Assembly (NCBI GenBank): GCA_018240405.1
Contig: JAFEFW010000615.1
Coordinates: forward strand, 62,001 to 126,000
DNA: 64,000 bases
Source of the DNA: Pseudomonadota bacterium
GTDB taxonomy: Bacteria; Pseudomonadota; Alphaproteobacteria; Acetobacterales; Acetobacteraceae
Direction: 5' to 3'
This document shows, piece after piece, positions 26,774 to 35,268 of this stretch; the stretch's first letter is position 1, and every line of letters starts with the position of its first letter. The notes under the pieces were generated by a model, which saw only the letters and a program-made list of their open reading frames with translations, did not search any database and was not told the DNA's origin. The translations under genes and the position numbers were made by a program.

Positions 26774-27047
26774 AGCGGGGTCCCTCCGTCTCAATCCAGC
26801 CGCGCTTGTATCATCGGGCGGCGCGGTGTGTCAGGTGTCCACGCCATCGCGGAAGGCGGACGGAACCGATCTGAGGCGGCACGCGCGCGCCAGAGACAGG
26901 GCCACGTACGACAGTGGCTGCCAACAGCCATTCGGGATGTTTCCAATTTGCACCGACCGGTCGCGCCTCGTCGGCCCGCGGAGTAATGCACAGGTCCATG
27001 CACGAAGCAGAACGAAACGCTGCCCGCTTGTGCCGACGACGACGCCG

Positions 27048-27440
27048 TCAAACGTCGGATATCTTCTCCCAGTAAAGCTCCCGCTGCTCCACCGGCCCGC
27101 CATAGCTCCGGAGCGGTGGACGCAGCACCATCAGACTGCCGTCGAACCGTACCTCCCGTACCTGATCCGTGCCCATCCGAGCCGGATCAGACGCCGCATC
27201 GACGCGGGTGACGAGACGCGAGCCGTCATAGGTGTAGTTGCCACAATAGCTGCTGTATTCGCGCTTTTCGCCGGCCGGGACCTCCCGCCGCGCATCGCAG
27301 ATCACGGCCGCCATCCGTCCGTCCGCACCCAGCGCAACGCGGCCCATCGGATGGCCGCCATATGGCGCCGGCAGTTCTTTTCCGTCGGCATCACGCGACA
27401 CCGCCTTCACCAGCCGCCAGGTTCCCGTCACACTTGTCAT
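27048..27440 (-). CDS. Lipocalin-like domain protein
   Basis: This 130-residue protein of the lipocalin_5 family is a small beta-barrel-like protein with no assigned enzyme activity. The opening MTSVTGTWRLVKAVSRDADGK and the segment MGRVALGADGRMAAVICDARR, then YCGNYTYDGSRLVTRVD, match the family pattern. The ATG at 27440 follows GGTGAGG closely and sits 12 bases after the upstream stop; the frame is open to 27533 but the extra residues overlap the previous gene. No signal peptide is seen. It is in the same transcription unit as the tandem alpha/beta-barrel gene. Confidence 0.75.
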   Translation of the reverse strand: MTSVTGTWRLVKAVSRDADGKELPAPYGGHPMGRVALGADGRMAAVICDARREVPAGEKREYSSYCGNYTYDGSRLVTRVDAASDPARMGTDQVREVRFDGSLMVLRPPLRSYGGPVEQRELYWEKISDV

Positions 27441-27451
27441 GGCCTCACCCT

Positions 27452-28123
27452 CTACAGCCCCGGAAAGATTCGTTCGAACACAGCCGGGGATCCGGCATCC
27501 AGCCGCATCGCCGGGCGCACGCGGCGGCTCCATGGATTCGAGTCCCGCTTTGCCTTCCAGGCATCCGTATCCGGCACGCCCGGATTCTCGAACTCATACA
27601 CGGTCAGATATTTCGGCTGCGCCTCGATTGCGACAAAGCGCCGAGCGCGTATAACGCCCGGAACAGTCAGGAAGTCCGGGATGTAGCAGGTGTTGTACCA
27701 GTCGTTGAATTCCTCCTCCATCGCGGCCGCGATGTCCATACGGCCCATCTGCAGATAGCGCGGCAACTCGGTCGGCATATCCGCCGGGTCGGTCCGCATG
27801 GGAAATATCTGCCGATACCCGTTCAGCAGGAAGTTCCGCCCTGTGCTGCTCGGCGATGTCGCCGAGCGCCGCGCCGTGGGACGATAGCGCACCTCGTTGA
27901 GGAAAGCCGAAGACCGCAGCACATTGTGGTCCTCCAGCTCATACATCGCCAAATATTTTGGCCCGCCCCGCATCGCACGGTAGCGCGCGGCGCTGAGAAA
28001 GCCCGGCACCTTCAGCAGGTGGTTGATGTGCTCCTCGTCGTACCAGCGGTTGAATTCCGCTTCATGCGCCGGATCGACATCGGTCCAGGCCATCAGCAGG
28101 CCGGTGCCGCGAGTCTTCGGCAT
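27452..28123 (-). CDS. Tandem-repeat dimeric alpha/beta-barrel (EthD-like) protein
   Basis: This 223-residue protein consists of two homologous halves. The first (about residues 1-100) contains DPAHEAEFNRWYDEEHI..VPGFLSAARYRA..PKYLAMYELED; the second (about 125-215) contains AAMEEEFNDWYNTCYIPDF..VPGVIRARRFVA..PKYLTVYEFEN. This internal duplication is that of ferredoxin-like alpha/beta barrels such as EthD or stress-responsive A/B-barrel proteins, fused so that one chain makes a pseudo-dimer. Such proteins include small-molecule cyclases, dehydratases and heme-binding proteins; no specific reaction can be assigned. It starts 55 bases downstream of the aminotransferase stop, on the same strand. 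Confidence 0.75.
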   Translation of the reverse strand: MPKTRGTGLLMAWTDVDPAHEAEFNRWYDEEHINHLLKVPGFLSAARYRAMRGGPKYLAMYELEDHNVLRSSAFLNEVRYRPTARRSATSPSSTGRNFLLNGYRQIFPMRTDPADMPTELPRYLQMGRMDIAAAMEEEFNDWYNTCYIPDFLTVPGVIRARRFVAIEAQPKYLTVYEFENPGVPDTDAWKAKRDSNPWSRRVRPAMRLDAGSPAVFERIFPGL

Positions 28124-28177
28124 GGTTGTTCCTCCCTTCTTGTCTGCCGGACAGCAGACAGGAGAACGACCGCCGGC

Positions 28178-29356
28178 TCAATCCCCCGCCAAATACGCCA
28201 TCGCCGCGTCGACGCCACCGCGCCCGTGCGGAATCCCCTCAATGCGCAGGCCCATCTCGACCGCGCCCAGCGTCCCCAGCAGCATCGGCTCGTTCAGGTC
28301 GCCGAGATGGCCAATGCGGAACACCCTGCCGCTGAGCTTGGTCAGCCCACCACCAAGCGAAACGTTGAAGCGCTCACGGATCGTCTTGCGCAGCGGATCG
28401 CTGCTGCGACCTTCCGGCATCAGCACCGTCGTAACGGAATTCGAGTAACGCTCCGGATTGTTGCAGAAGAACTGCGGGCCATCATTGGCTGAAGCCCAGG
28501 TCTGCACCGCACGCCGCGTCGCCTCGGCAAGCCGCGTGTGGCGAGCAATGACATTGTCGAGTCCTTCCTCCTCAAGCAGCCGGATCGACTCACGCAGGCC
28601 GTAGAACACCGAGGTCGGGATCGTGCCAATGAAGCTGCGGTGGGCTCGCTTCGACATCATCGTCCAGTCGAAGTAAAAGCGTGGCAGCCTTGCATGCTGA
28701 TGCGCCGCGAACGCCTTCTCGGACACAGCCGTGAAGCTCATGCCGGTAGGCAGCATCAGCCCCTTCTGGCTGCCGCCAACGACGCAGTCGATGCCCCAGT
28801 CATCCATGCGGAACTCGAGCGAGCCGAGTGAGGAGATGGTATCGACCAGGAGCAGCGCCGGGTGTTTCGCTGCATCGATGGCCTGACGCACCGCCGGTAG
28901 CGGAATGCTCATGCCGGTCGAGGTTTCGTTCTGCACGACACAGAGGCCCTTGATCCTGTGCTCTGTGTCGGCCGCCAGCGCGGCGTGCATGTCGGCGATG
29001 TAGGCGCCGTGCCGCCAGTCAGCCGGCAGCATCTGGACGTTCAGCCCAAATGCCCGTCCCATTGCCGCCCACTCGTCGGAGAAGAAGCCAGATTCCACGA
29101 CCAAAATTGAGTCGCCGGGCGAAAACAGGTTGGCGATGCTGGACTCCCAGGCGCCGTGACCCGAGGCGTTGGCCATGAATACATGCTGCTGCGTGCGCAG
29201 CACCCGCTTCAGGCCGGCATAGGCTTCCTCATAGACCTCAACGAACTCCGAATCGTTGAAATCGATGCTGCCGCGGTCCATGGCACGCAGCACGCTGTCA
29301 GGAATGTTGGTTGGGCCGGGATTGGCGAAAAAGTGGCGGCCGCGGGGCTTGGGCAT
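28178..29356 (-). CDS. Class V aminotransferase, serine/alanine-glyoxylate aminotransferase type
   Basis: This 392-residue PLP enzyme resembles alanine-glyoxylate or serine-glyoxylate aminotransferases. Visible features are the opening FFANPGPTNIP with the GPT substrate-loop typical of this group, the ASGHGAWESSIANLFSPGDS block, the aspartate in LLLVDTISSLGS that binds the PLP pyridine, and the Schiff-base lysine in GGSQKGLMLPTG at about residue 195. The C-terminal domain ends normally. The product probably interconverts serine or alanine with glyoxylate, or an analogous amino donor. It leads the minus-strand pair with the tandem barrel gene and lies 115 bases downstream of gspG. Confidence 0.9.
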   Translation of the reverse strand: MPKPRGRHFFANPGPTNIPDSVLRAMDRGSIDFNDSEFVEVYEEAYAGLKRVLRTQQHVFMANASGHGAWESSIANLFSPGDSILVVESGFFSDEWAAMGRAFGLNVQMLPADWRHGAYIADMHAALAADTEHRIKGLCVVQNETSTGMSIPLPAVRQAIDAAKHPALLLVDTISSLGSLEFRMDDWGIDCVVGGSQKGLMLPTGMSFTAVSEKAFAAHQHARLPRFYFDWTMMSKRAHRSFIGTIPTSVFYGLRESIRLLEEEGLDNVIARHTRLAEATRRAVQTWASANDGPQFFCNNPERYSNSVTTVLMPEGRSSDPLRKTIRERFNVSLGGGLTKLSGRVFRIGHLGDLNEPMLLGTLGAVEMGLRIEGIPHGRGGVDAAMAYLAGD

Positions 29357-29425
29357 GGGTTTCCTGCTCCCGGATGCGAGGCGAAGGCGGTCCTCATAGC
29401 CGAACCCCCACCAGCCGGAAACAGC

Positions 29426-29442
29426 GGCGGCCCATGGCCGCC
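29426..29442 (-). terminator. Weak stem-loop after the T2SS operon
   Basis: GGCGGCC-CAT-GGCCGCC is a perfect 7 bp stem with a 3-base loop, 30 bases beyond the gspG stop. On the minus strand it is followed by GCTGTTTCC, a short T-run. It is a plausible but weak end of the secretion operon transcript. Confidence 0.35.
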
Positions 29443-29471
29443 ATGCGCCGCCGACGGACGTGCGCGCGCCA

Positions 29472-29960
29472 TCAATTGCAGATCATATCGCTCCCGGTCG
29501 CCGTTCCGCTTGGCCCGGTGGAGCACAAATCGTAGTCCTTGCCCTGCCGCTCCGCCGGCCGGCGATACACATAGGGGTTGCTCCATGGATCGAGCGGCAC
29601 CTCATCGCCTTTCAGGTAAGGTCCATTCCAGCGGGTCGCCCCGGCCGGCTTCTTGATCAGCGCCGCCAGCCCCTGCTCCGTGGTCGGATAGGATCCCATG
29701 TCGAGGCTATAGAGGTCCAGCACGGTGGTCAGGCGCTCGATCGACTGCTTGGCAACCGAGCTGCGGGCACCGGACAACTGCCGGAGCGCCGCCGGAGCAA
29801 CCAGGCCGATCAGCAACCCGATGATGGTAATGACGACCAGAATCTCGAGGATGGTGAAGCCAGCCTGCCCCGCCGGCGGCCGATACGGCGGCGCATCCGG
29901 CCGCCAACGCAGGCGGCGGATCGTATCCGAGAGGCGACGCATGACGCTCGTCTTCAGCAT
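29472..29960 (-). CDS. gspG: Type II secretion system major pseudopilin GspG
   Basis: The major pseudopilin of the T2SS, about 162 residues, polymerises into the periplasmic pseudopilus that pushes substrates through the secretin. The prepilin motif is QAG-FTILEILVVITIIGLLIGLV, with peptidase cleavage after the glycine and Glu+5 present. The GspG core includes LYSLDMGSYPTTEQGLAAL and GPYLKGDEVPLDPWSNPYVYR, and the C-terminal loop carries the calcium-binding-type GSDMICN ending. The ATG at 29960 is chosen; ATGs at 30032 and 29942 are in frame, and the leader before the cleavage site is unusually long (about 35 residues) with either. It is the last gene of the operon, an atypical place for gspG, which is normally near the start. 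Confidence 0.9.
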   Translation of the reverse strand: MLKTSVMRRLSDTIRRLRWRPDAPPYRPPAGQAGFTILEILVVITIIGLLIGLVAPAALRQLSGARSSVAKQSIERLTTVLDLYSLDMGSYPTTEQGLAALIKKPAGATRWNGPYLKGDEVPLDPWSNPYVYRRPAERQGKDYDLCSTGPSGTATGSDMICN

Positions 29961-30035
29961 GGGTTCCGTCCCATAGTGCAACGGTAACCTTCTTGCACTG
30001 CTTTGACAGTCTTTGCCAGTTCCCATCAACACGTA

Positions 30036-30818
30036 TCAATGCCAGCGATAGATCAGCAGCGGCGACCGCGGCTGGCCGGTCAGCCGGATCACCGCCACAC
30101 GCGTGACCCGTACATCGCCAGCCACCGCCTCAGCCACAATAGTGAAGGCATGCCCCAGGACGACACTTGGCTTCTGCGTTGATCCCCGTGATCTGGTCCG
30201 TTCCTCCACCAGCCGACGCCATGCAGCGTCAGCGCCACTGTCGAAGGCCCTGAACGCGTTCAGCGACTCCAGGCTGGCGTACGTGGGATCGATCCAGGCG
30301 CTTTGCGAGTAGACCGTCAGCATCGGCGCCATCCGGCGATAGACCGCCGGCGTCAGGCCAGGCACCCGTTGAAGCGCTTCGACCGAAGAGAACGGAGCGC
30401 CACCCGAAGCAGGCGTGCGCATGGCCACAATCTGCTCCGCCATGGGTTCGGCTTGCCCTGGATCCATACCGGCTACCGACAGCACCTGCCGCAGCGTCCG
30501 CGCACCCGCCAGGTTGACATCGATCTTGCCGCTCTCATCCATTAGCGTGACCTGCACCGGCACGCCGGCAAACGTCACAGTCGCCGGGCCCGTGTTGATG
30601 GTTGGGCGCGTGGGCGGCGGGCCAAGCATAGCGAGGATGGTCATGTTGACCGCCGCGTCGGCGATCGCGTTGAGTTCCGCCACGTCCTGCGTACCGCGGA
30701 TCAGGCGCGCGTCTGCTCTCGTCAGTTGCAGCACACTCATGACCACGACTGCCAGGATCGCGCCGCCCCATAGCGCCACGATCAGGGCAAGCCCACGCTC
30801 GCCGCCGCGGTCATACAT
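30036..30818 (-). CDS. gspK: Type II secretion minor pseudopilin GspK
   Basis: This 260-residue large minor pseudopilin caps the pseudopilus tip with GspI and GspJ. The N-terminus is ERG-LALIVALWGGAILAVVVMSVLQL: cleavage after Gly and a hydrophobic helix; as is usual for GspK, the conserved Glu+5 is absent. The middle has the GspK SAM-like domains (LMDESGKIDVNLA, FSSVEALQRVPGLTPAVYRRMAP). It lies 5 bases after the gspD stop in the T2SS operon and 75 bases before gspG. Confidence 0.88.
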   Translation of the reverse strand: MYDRGGERGLALIVALWGGAILAVVVMSVLQLTRADARLIRGTQDVAELNAIADAAVNMTILAMLGPPPTRPTINTGPATVTFAGVPVQVTLMDESGKIDVNLAGARTLRQVLSVAGMDPGQAEPMAEQIVAMRTPASGGAPFSSVEALQRVPGLTPAVYRRMAPMLTVYSQSAWIDPTYASLESLNAFRAFDSGADAAWRRLVEERTRSRGSTQKPSVVLGHAFTIVAEAVAGDVRVTRVAVIRLTGQPRSPLLIYRWH

Positions 30819-30823
30819 TGCCG

Positions 30824-33100
30824 CTACCGCGCGCGCGCGGCCACCGGCACGGTCATCCGCAGCTTGTGGCGCAGCTCGGTGGTGACGGCGTTCACATCTT
30901 CACGGTTGCGAATGACATGCGGCGTCACCAGGACGATCAGTTCCGTGCGCTTGACCTGCTCACTCTTGACGCCGAACAGGAAGCCCACGACGGGCAGATC
31001 CTTGAGGTATGGCAGGCCGCTGGTGCCGCTCAGCCGGTTCTCCTGGATCAAGCCAGCCAGCACAATGGTCTGGCCGTCATGAATCGCCAGCGAACTGGTC
31101 ACGCTTCGGTTCGAAATCGTTGGCGATTGCTGCTGCACGTTCGTCTGCTGGGTGGCCTGCGTCGGCTGACTGACCTGCTCCGACATGTCGAGCAGCACGA
31201 GGCCGCTGGCATTAACGCGCGGTGTGATCTGGAGGATCACGCCAGTGTCCCGATACGAAATCGAATTCACCGTCGGGGCGCCGGGGGCGAGATTGCTGGT
31301 CGCAGACTGCGTCGCGATCGGCAGCTGGTCACCGACCTGCAGGCGCGCAGTGCCATTGTTGAGAACCAGGAGATCGGGCGAAGACAGCACGCGCACTGTG
31401 CTCACGCTGGCCAGCGCCTGCAGGATGATGTTCGTGCCGCCCGATGAGTAGGCAACGGTGATGTTGGTGCCAACGCCGACGCCTGGGAACCCCGCCGCCG
31501 TCGTGCCCGAGTTGATGGCCGCCGTGACCCCGGGGGCGAAGATACCGGCGAAATTTCCGCTCTTGATGAAGTACTGCAGCCCCATGTCGAGCTTGTCGTT
31601 CAGCGTCACCTCGGCAACGGTCGCCTCGATCAGCACCTGCAGCGGCGTGATATCGAGCTTCTCCAGCGCCGCCTCGATCGGTGCGTACTCCTGTGGGGTG
31701 GCGCTGATGATCAACGCGTTGTTGGTGGTGTCGGCGGTCACGCGCACGCCGCTCTGCGGCACCGGCCCGTTCAGCGCGGCGGCGGCAGGTACACTACCCA
31801 GCAACTCGTTCCGCCCGGCACCCGGCGACACCGGCGGTGGGGGCGCACTGCCGGGTGCCCCTCCGGACGGTGATGTGTCCGTGCCGCCGCCAAGGGCGGT
31901 CTGAAGAGGGTCCACACCGCCCCCCGACCCCGGTGCGTTTCCGGTCGTCGCATTCGGCTCCGTATCGAATGAGCTACCCTGCCCGCCACCGCCACCGCCG
32001 CCCTGAGGTTCCAGCCCAAGCGCGCGGCGCAATACTTTCGCCAGATCGGCGGCGCGGCCGTTCTGGACGCGATAGATGAACAATTGCTGGTCGGTGCGAC
32101 CATCGCCGCGGTCGATCCGCTCGATCCATTCCTGCACCCGCCGCAGATAGGCCGGCTGCATGGACGTCACCAGGATCGCGTTGATCCGGTCGATCGGTGC
32201 AATCTTCACCATGTCCGCGATCGGCTTCAGCGACGTCGTCATCAGCTTGGTCAAATCGGAGGCGACGTCGCGTGCGCGGCCATTGCGCAACGGGAACAGG
32301 CCGAATGACATGCCGCGCAGGTAGTCGACGTCGAATGAGTCGACGTTGGCGATGATGTTGCCGACGTCCTGCGCGGACCCGGACACCATCAGCAGGTTCC
32401 GGCCAGGGTCGGCCTTCAGGCTGGCACCGGGTGGCACCAGCGGCTGCAATGCCCGTTCCAGCTCTGCTGCAGCGGCATATTGCGGAGTCACCACACGGGT
32501 GATGAAGCCGACGGATCCGCCCACGGTCGCGGCACGGGAGGCATTGGCGATCGGGACCGCCGCGTATAGTCCGTCATGCTGCACCAGTCCGATGCCACTG
32601 AGTTGCAAGGCGTTGGTGAGCACGCCGATGACCGAGGACCGTGGGATCGGCGCGCCGGTCTGCAGCGTAATGTGCCCCGTCACCGCCGGATCAACCGTGT
32701 AGGACAACCGCAGCAGGTCACCCAGCACCGATTTCAGCACATCGCGCACGTCCACATTGGCAAAGTTCAGCGACACATCGCTGCCGACCAAGGCGACGCG
32801 CTGGCCGCCCGCGGCGACCGGTGACGGATTGGCGAACTGACCCGTCCCCATGACGATCTCGGTCGCGCCGGTCAGTCGCCGCGTCGGCGCCGGTGTACCG
32901 AGCTGGATCGCTTCGCCAGTCATTGGAATCGGGCGTCCGACCGGCTGCGGCGGCAGGTCGGGATTGATCACCCCAGCTTCCGGTGGCGGTGGCGGCGGCT
33001 GGCAACCCGGCAGCGCGATGAGCAACACCACGCCAACGACCCCGCAATGACGCAGGAACCGCATCGGCTCTGCGCCGAAAAGGGACAGCAACAGTGTCAT
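30824..33100 (-). CDS. gspD: Type II secretion outer-membrane secretin GspD
   Basis: This 758-residue secretin forms the outer-membrane gate of the T2SS. The predicted lipoprotein signal ends in ALPGC (lipobox), suggesting the secretin reaches the outer membrane as a lipoprotein. Domains in order: N0 (SLNFANVDVRDVLKSVLGDL, about 130-150), N1-N3 repeats to about 420, then the C-terminal secretin beta-barrel with VPVVGFLFG and TELIVLVTPHVI. A glycine/serine/proline-rich insert of about 75 residues (around residues 375-450) interrupts the N3 region. ATG 33100 overlaps the previous stop by four bases; the alternative ATG at 33064 gives a more compact 21-residue lipoprotein signal. Confidence 0.93.
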   Translation of the reverse strand: MTLLLSLFGAEPMRFLRHCGVVGVVLLIALPGCQPPPPPPEAGVINPDLPPQPVGRPIPMTGEAIQLGTPAPTRRLTGATEIVMGTGQFANPSPVAAGGQRVALVGSDVSLNFANVDVRDVLKSVLGDLLRLSYTVDPAVTGHITLQTGAPIPRSSVIGVLTNALQLSGIGLVQHDGLYAAVPIANASRAATVGGSVGFITRVVTPQYAAAAELERALQPLVPPGASLKADPGRNLLMVSGSAQDVGNIIANVDSFDVDYLRGMSFGLFPLRNGRARDVASDLTKLMTTSLKPIADMVKIAPIDRINAILVTSMQPAYLRRVQEWIERIDRGDGRTDQQLFIYRVQNGRAADLAKVLRRALGLEPQGGGGGGGQGSSFDTEPNATTGNAPGSGGGVDPLQTALGGGTDTSPSGGAPGSAPPPPVSPGAGRNELLGSVPAAAALNGPVPQSGVRVTADTTNNALIISATPQEYAPIEAALEKLDITPLQVLIEATVAEVTLNDKLDMGLQYFIKSGNFAGIFAPGVTAAINSGTTAAGFPGVGVGTNITVAYSSGGTNIILQALASVSTVRVLSSPDLLVLNNGTARLQVGDQLPIATQSATSNLAPGAPTVNSISYRDTGVILQITPRVNASGLVLLDMSEQVSQPTQATQQTNVQQQSPTISNRSVTSSLAIHDGQTIVLAGLIQENRLSGTSGLPYLKDLPVVGFLFGVKSEQVKRTELIVLVTPHVIRNREDVNAVTTELRHKLRMTVPVAARAR

Positions 33101-33621
33101 CGCCTGATCTCGGACGGTTTGGGCAATTTCATTTCGTAGGTCGCTTTGCCGGCGGTGAACAGCAGGTGCGTCTCGTGAATGTCTTGTAACGTCCAACCGT
33201 CAAGGTGCTCGCCGACTTTCAGCAGCACGGTGTTCTGGTTGTTGGGCGTCTTGATCAGCGCGGTGCGCGACTCGCCGCTGACCACGATGCCGGTCAGCAT
33301 GTACCGGTTCAGCGCCGGTGGCGGCCGTTCCACGGGCGGTGGCGGCGGTGGCGGCGGCGGTGGCTTCCAGCGCGCCCGGCCAGGAAAGAAAAGCGGGTAC
33401 TCCGAAATGGCCGGGTAGGAGCGAGCGGGCGCCGACACCGCCGTACCGTCCTTGCTGTCATCGGCGCCCGCGCGTGGTGCGACATGCGGGCCCCGCGCAA
33501 CGGGGCGCGACGCAATCGGCATCTCCCAGACCGTCAGGAACAGAATGGCGGCCACCAGCAGCGCCGCCAGCCGTAACCCCAGCGGCACCAGCAGATGCAG
33601 GAACTTGCGCTGCTCGACCAT
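33097..33621 (-). CDS. GspC/GspN-like inner-membrane clamp protein with polyproline linker
   Basis: This 174-residue bitopic protein has one membrane helix (about residues 10-30), a linker containing ten consecutive prolines (after RARWK, about residue 85), and a C-terminal HR-like domain (about 107-170: LTGIVVSGESRTALIKTPNNQNTVLLKVGEHLDGWTL..). The HR domain is what GspC uses to contact the N0 domain of the secretin GspD. Annotators often call this short alphaproteobacterial form GspN; by architecture it is the GspC equivalent. It overlaps the gspM stop by one base and the gspD start by four. Confidence 0.8.
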   Translation of the reverse strand: MVEQRKFLHLLVPLGLRLAALLVAAILFLTVWEMPIASRPVARGPHVAPRAGADDSKDGTAVSAPARSYPAISEYPLFFPGRARWKPPPPPPPPPPVERPPPALNRYMLTGIVVSGESRTALIKTPNNQNTVLLKVGEHLDGWTLQDIHETHLLFTAGKATYEMKLPKPSEIRR

Positions 33622-34187
33622 CAGCGGGACGTCCGGATATAGCCGATCACTTCAAGATCGAAGTTCAGGCGGGGCGGTTTATCGCGTGGTACCGTCGTCG
33701 GCGCAGTGATGCTCATGCTGTCCACAAACAGCGCCGGCTTGGAGATTTGGATGGCGCTTAGCATGCGCTCGATCGTCTCCAGCGTGCCCTCGACGCTGAA
33801 GCGGACACGAACCGCGTGGAGACCACCTTCATCGGTCCCCTGCATGGTCGAGGCGGACCGTACGATACCACCATCGCGTCGGATCGCCTGGCCAAGCTGG
33901 TCCTGCATCTGTGCGGCCACCGCCGCATCACTGATGTCCGTCCAGACGCCGCCCCCCTCATCAAGGCGCGTGTCCAGCGAGGCATCCCGTTCCTCCAACA
34001 GCGGAATGCGGGAAATTGCCAGGCGCAGCGTCGCCAGTCGATCGGACAGCATGGCGATGTCCCGCTGCCGGTCAGTCACCATCGCCACCAGAGGCCGCAC
34101 GACCAGCAGCCATGCCACCAACACCAGCAGCAGCAGGATCAGAACCGCCGCCGCTCGCCGTGCCAGCGCCGTCCACTGCGCATTCAT
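33621..34187 (-). CDS. gspM: Type II secretion inner-membrane platform protein GspM
   Basis: This 188-residue bitopic protein has a short cytoplasmic N-terminus, one membrane helix (about residues 13-35), a coiled-coil stretch (VTDRQRDIAMLSDRLATLRLAISRI) and a periplasmic ferredoxin-like domain ending near RLNFDLEVIGYI. This is the T2SSM_b form found in alphaproteobacteria. GspM binds GspL in the inner-membrane platform. It overlaps both its neighbours (gspL stop by four bases). Confidence 0.87.
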   Translation of the reverse strand: MNAQWTALARRAAAVLILLLLVLVAWLLVVRPLVAMVTDRQRDIAMLSDRLATLRLAISRIPLLEERDASLDTRLDEGGGVWTDISDAAVAAQMQDQLGQAIRRDGGIVRSASTMQGTDEGGLHAVRVRFSVEGTLETIERMLSAIQISKPALFVDSMSITAPTTVPRDKPPRLNFDLEVIGYIRTSR

Positions 34188-35266
34188 TTCGGATCCTCGA
34201 TCGACATATCGAACGAAATGTCGAACCGTTCCGTCGTGCCGTCGGCAGACCGCGTAATCGGCGCGCGGAACCGGGGGTTGGTCGTTGTCGGGTTCTCTTC
34301 GAGTTTCGCCACCAGATCGGCGACACGGGGCGAAAAGCCAATGATTTCGACGTTCGAGCCGCGTACGCTCAACTGGCTGATCCAGGTGTTGCGCGGCACA
34401 AGATTGGTCAGTTCGTCAAGCAGCCGCAGGTAATCGGAACTGCGCTGCCGCCGCTGCAGCAGGGCAATGGCGCTCTCGCCGCTGTCGATCTGCTGCATCA
34501 AGTCACGCACGGTCGCAGCCGTTTTGCCGGCCCTGGCAACCTGCTGTTGCAATTCGGCGCGCGCACCATCGAGGCGGTAGACGTAGGTAGCGTATGCGCC
34601 GATCAGCAGCAGCACTGCCGTGGCCTCCAGCCCGTGCCGAACCCAGCGCTCCAGCTTCGTACGGTTGTGCGGATCGCGAGCCCGCCACAGCGTCACCGGA
34701 TCGCTGCCGCCGCGCGCTTGAGCCACAATCACCGTCGGGGTGAGGCCGATCGAGAGCGCCATATCGCGTGCACGTTCCATACTGGCGCTGGTTGCCACGA
34801 TCAGGCGCACCGTAATGGTCTTGGCGCCGGCTTCGTAGGGATCGACGGTGTACTCGAATTCGACGTCGCTCGCGGGCAGAGGTACCAGGCGGTCCAACTG
34901 GTGTTGCAGGATCGGCCGCAGCGACGCTTCCGCCGCGACCGGCAGCGTCGTCGACGTTTCGAAAAGCAATGAGCGATCAAGCCGCACGACAACGGCGTGG
35001 CTCAGCCAGCGCCGCATCACCGTCCGCACATGGCTGCGAATGGCCTCGAGGTCGCCCTGGACCGGCATACGTTCCGGCTCCGCCGCGCCCCTCGCCCGCA
35101 ACAGCAGGGTGGCATCGTTGCGGCCAACTTCCAGCACCGCCGGGGCGGCATCGATCCGCCCGAGAAACCGGCGCGGGATCAACGCAGTCAGCTCATTCAA
35201 CCACCAGGTGACGCCGCGGCGCACGAACTGCATTGCGTCGTTGCCGAACCAGTCCACACTCGCCAT
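34184..35266 (-). CDS. gspL: Type II secretion inner-membrane platform protein GspL
   Basis: This 360-residue protein couples the cytoplasmic ATPase GspE to the inner-membrane platform. The cytoplasmic part (about 1-210) is an actin-like/PilM-like fold (VLEVGRNDATLLLRARG, HQLDRLVPLPASDVEFEY); a single membrane helix lies at about 215-235 (ATAVLLLIGAYATYVYRL); a PilN-like periplasmic part follows with a coiled-coil (GARAELQQQVARAGK) and RNTWISQLSVRGSNVEIIGFSP. ATG 35266 is preferred to the in-frame GTG at 35287. It overlaps gspM by four bases. Confidence 0.88.
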   Translation of the reverse strand: MASVDWFGNDAMQFVRRGVTWWLNELTALIPRRFLGRIDAAPAVLEVGRNDATLLLRARGAAEPERMPVQGDLEAIRSHVRTVMRRWLSHAVVVRLDRSLLFETSTTLPVAAEASLRPILQHQLDRLVPLPASDVEFEYTVDPYEAGAKTITVRLIVATSASMERARDMALSIGLTPTVIVAQARGGSDPVTLWRARDPHNRTKLERWVRHGLEATAVLLLIGAYATYVYRLDGARAELQQQVARAGKTAATVRDLMQQIDSGESAIALLQRRQRSSDYLRLLDELTNLVPRNTWISQLSVRGSNVEIIGFSPRVADLVAKLEENPTTTNPRFRAPITRSADGTTERFDISFDMSIEDPK

Positions 35267-35268
35267 CG

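Noticed and set aside
25118..26986. A 622-codon open frame on the plus strand
   Set aside because: It is antisense to the dihydroorotase-like and oxidoreductase genes and is His/Arg/Ala-rich shadow sequence caused by high GC content.
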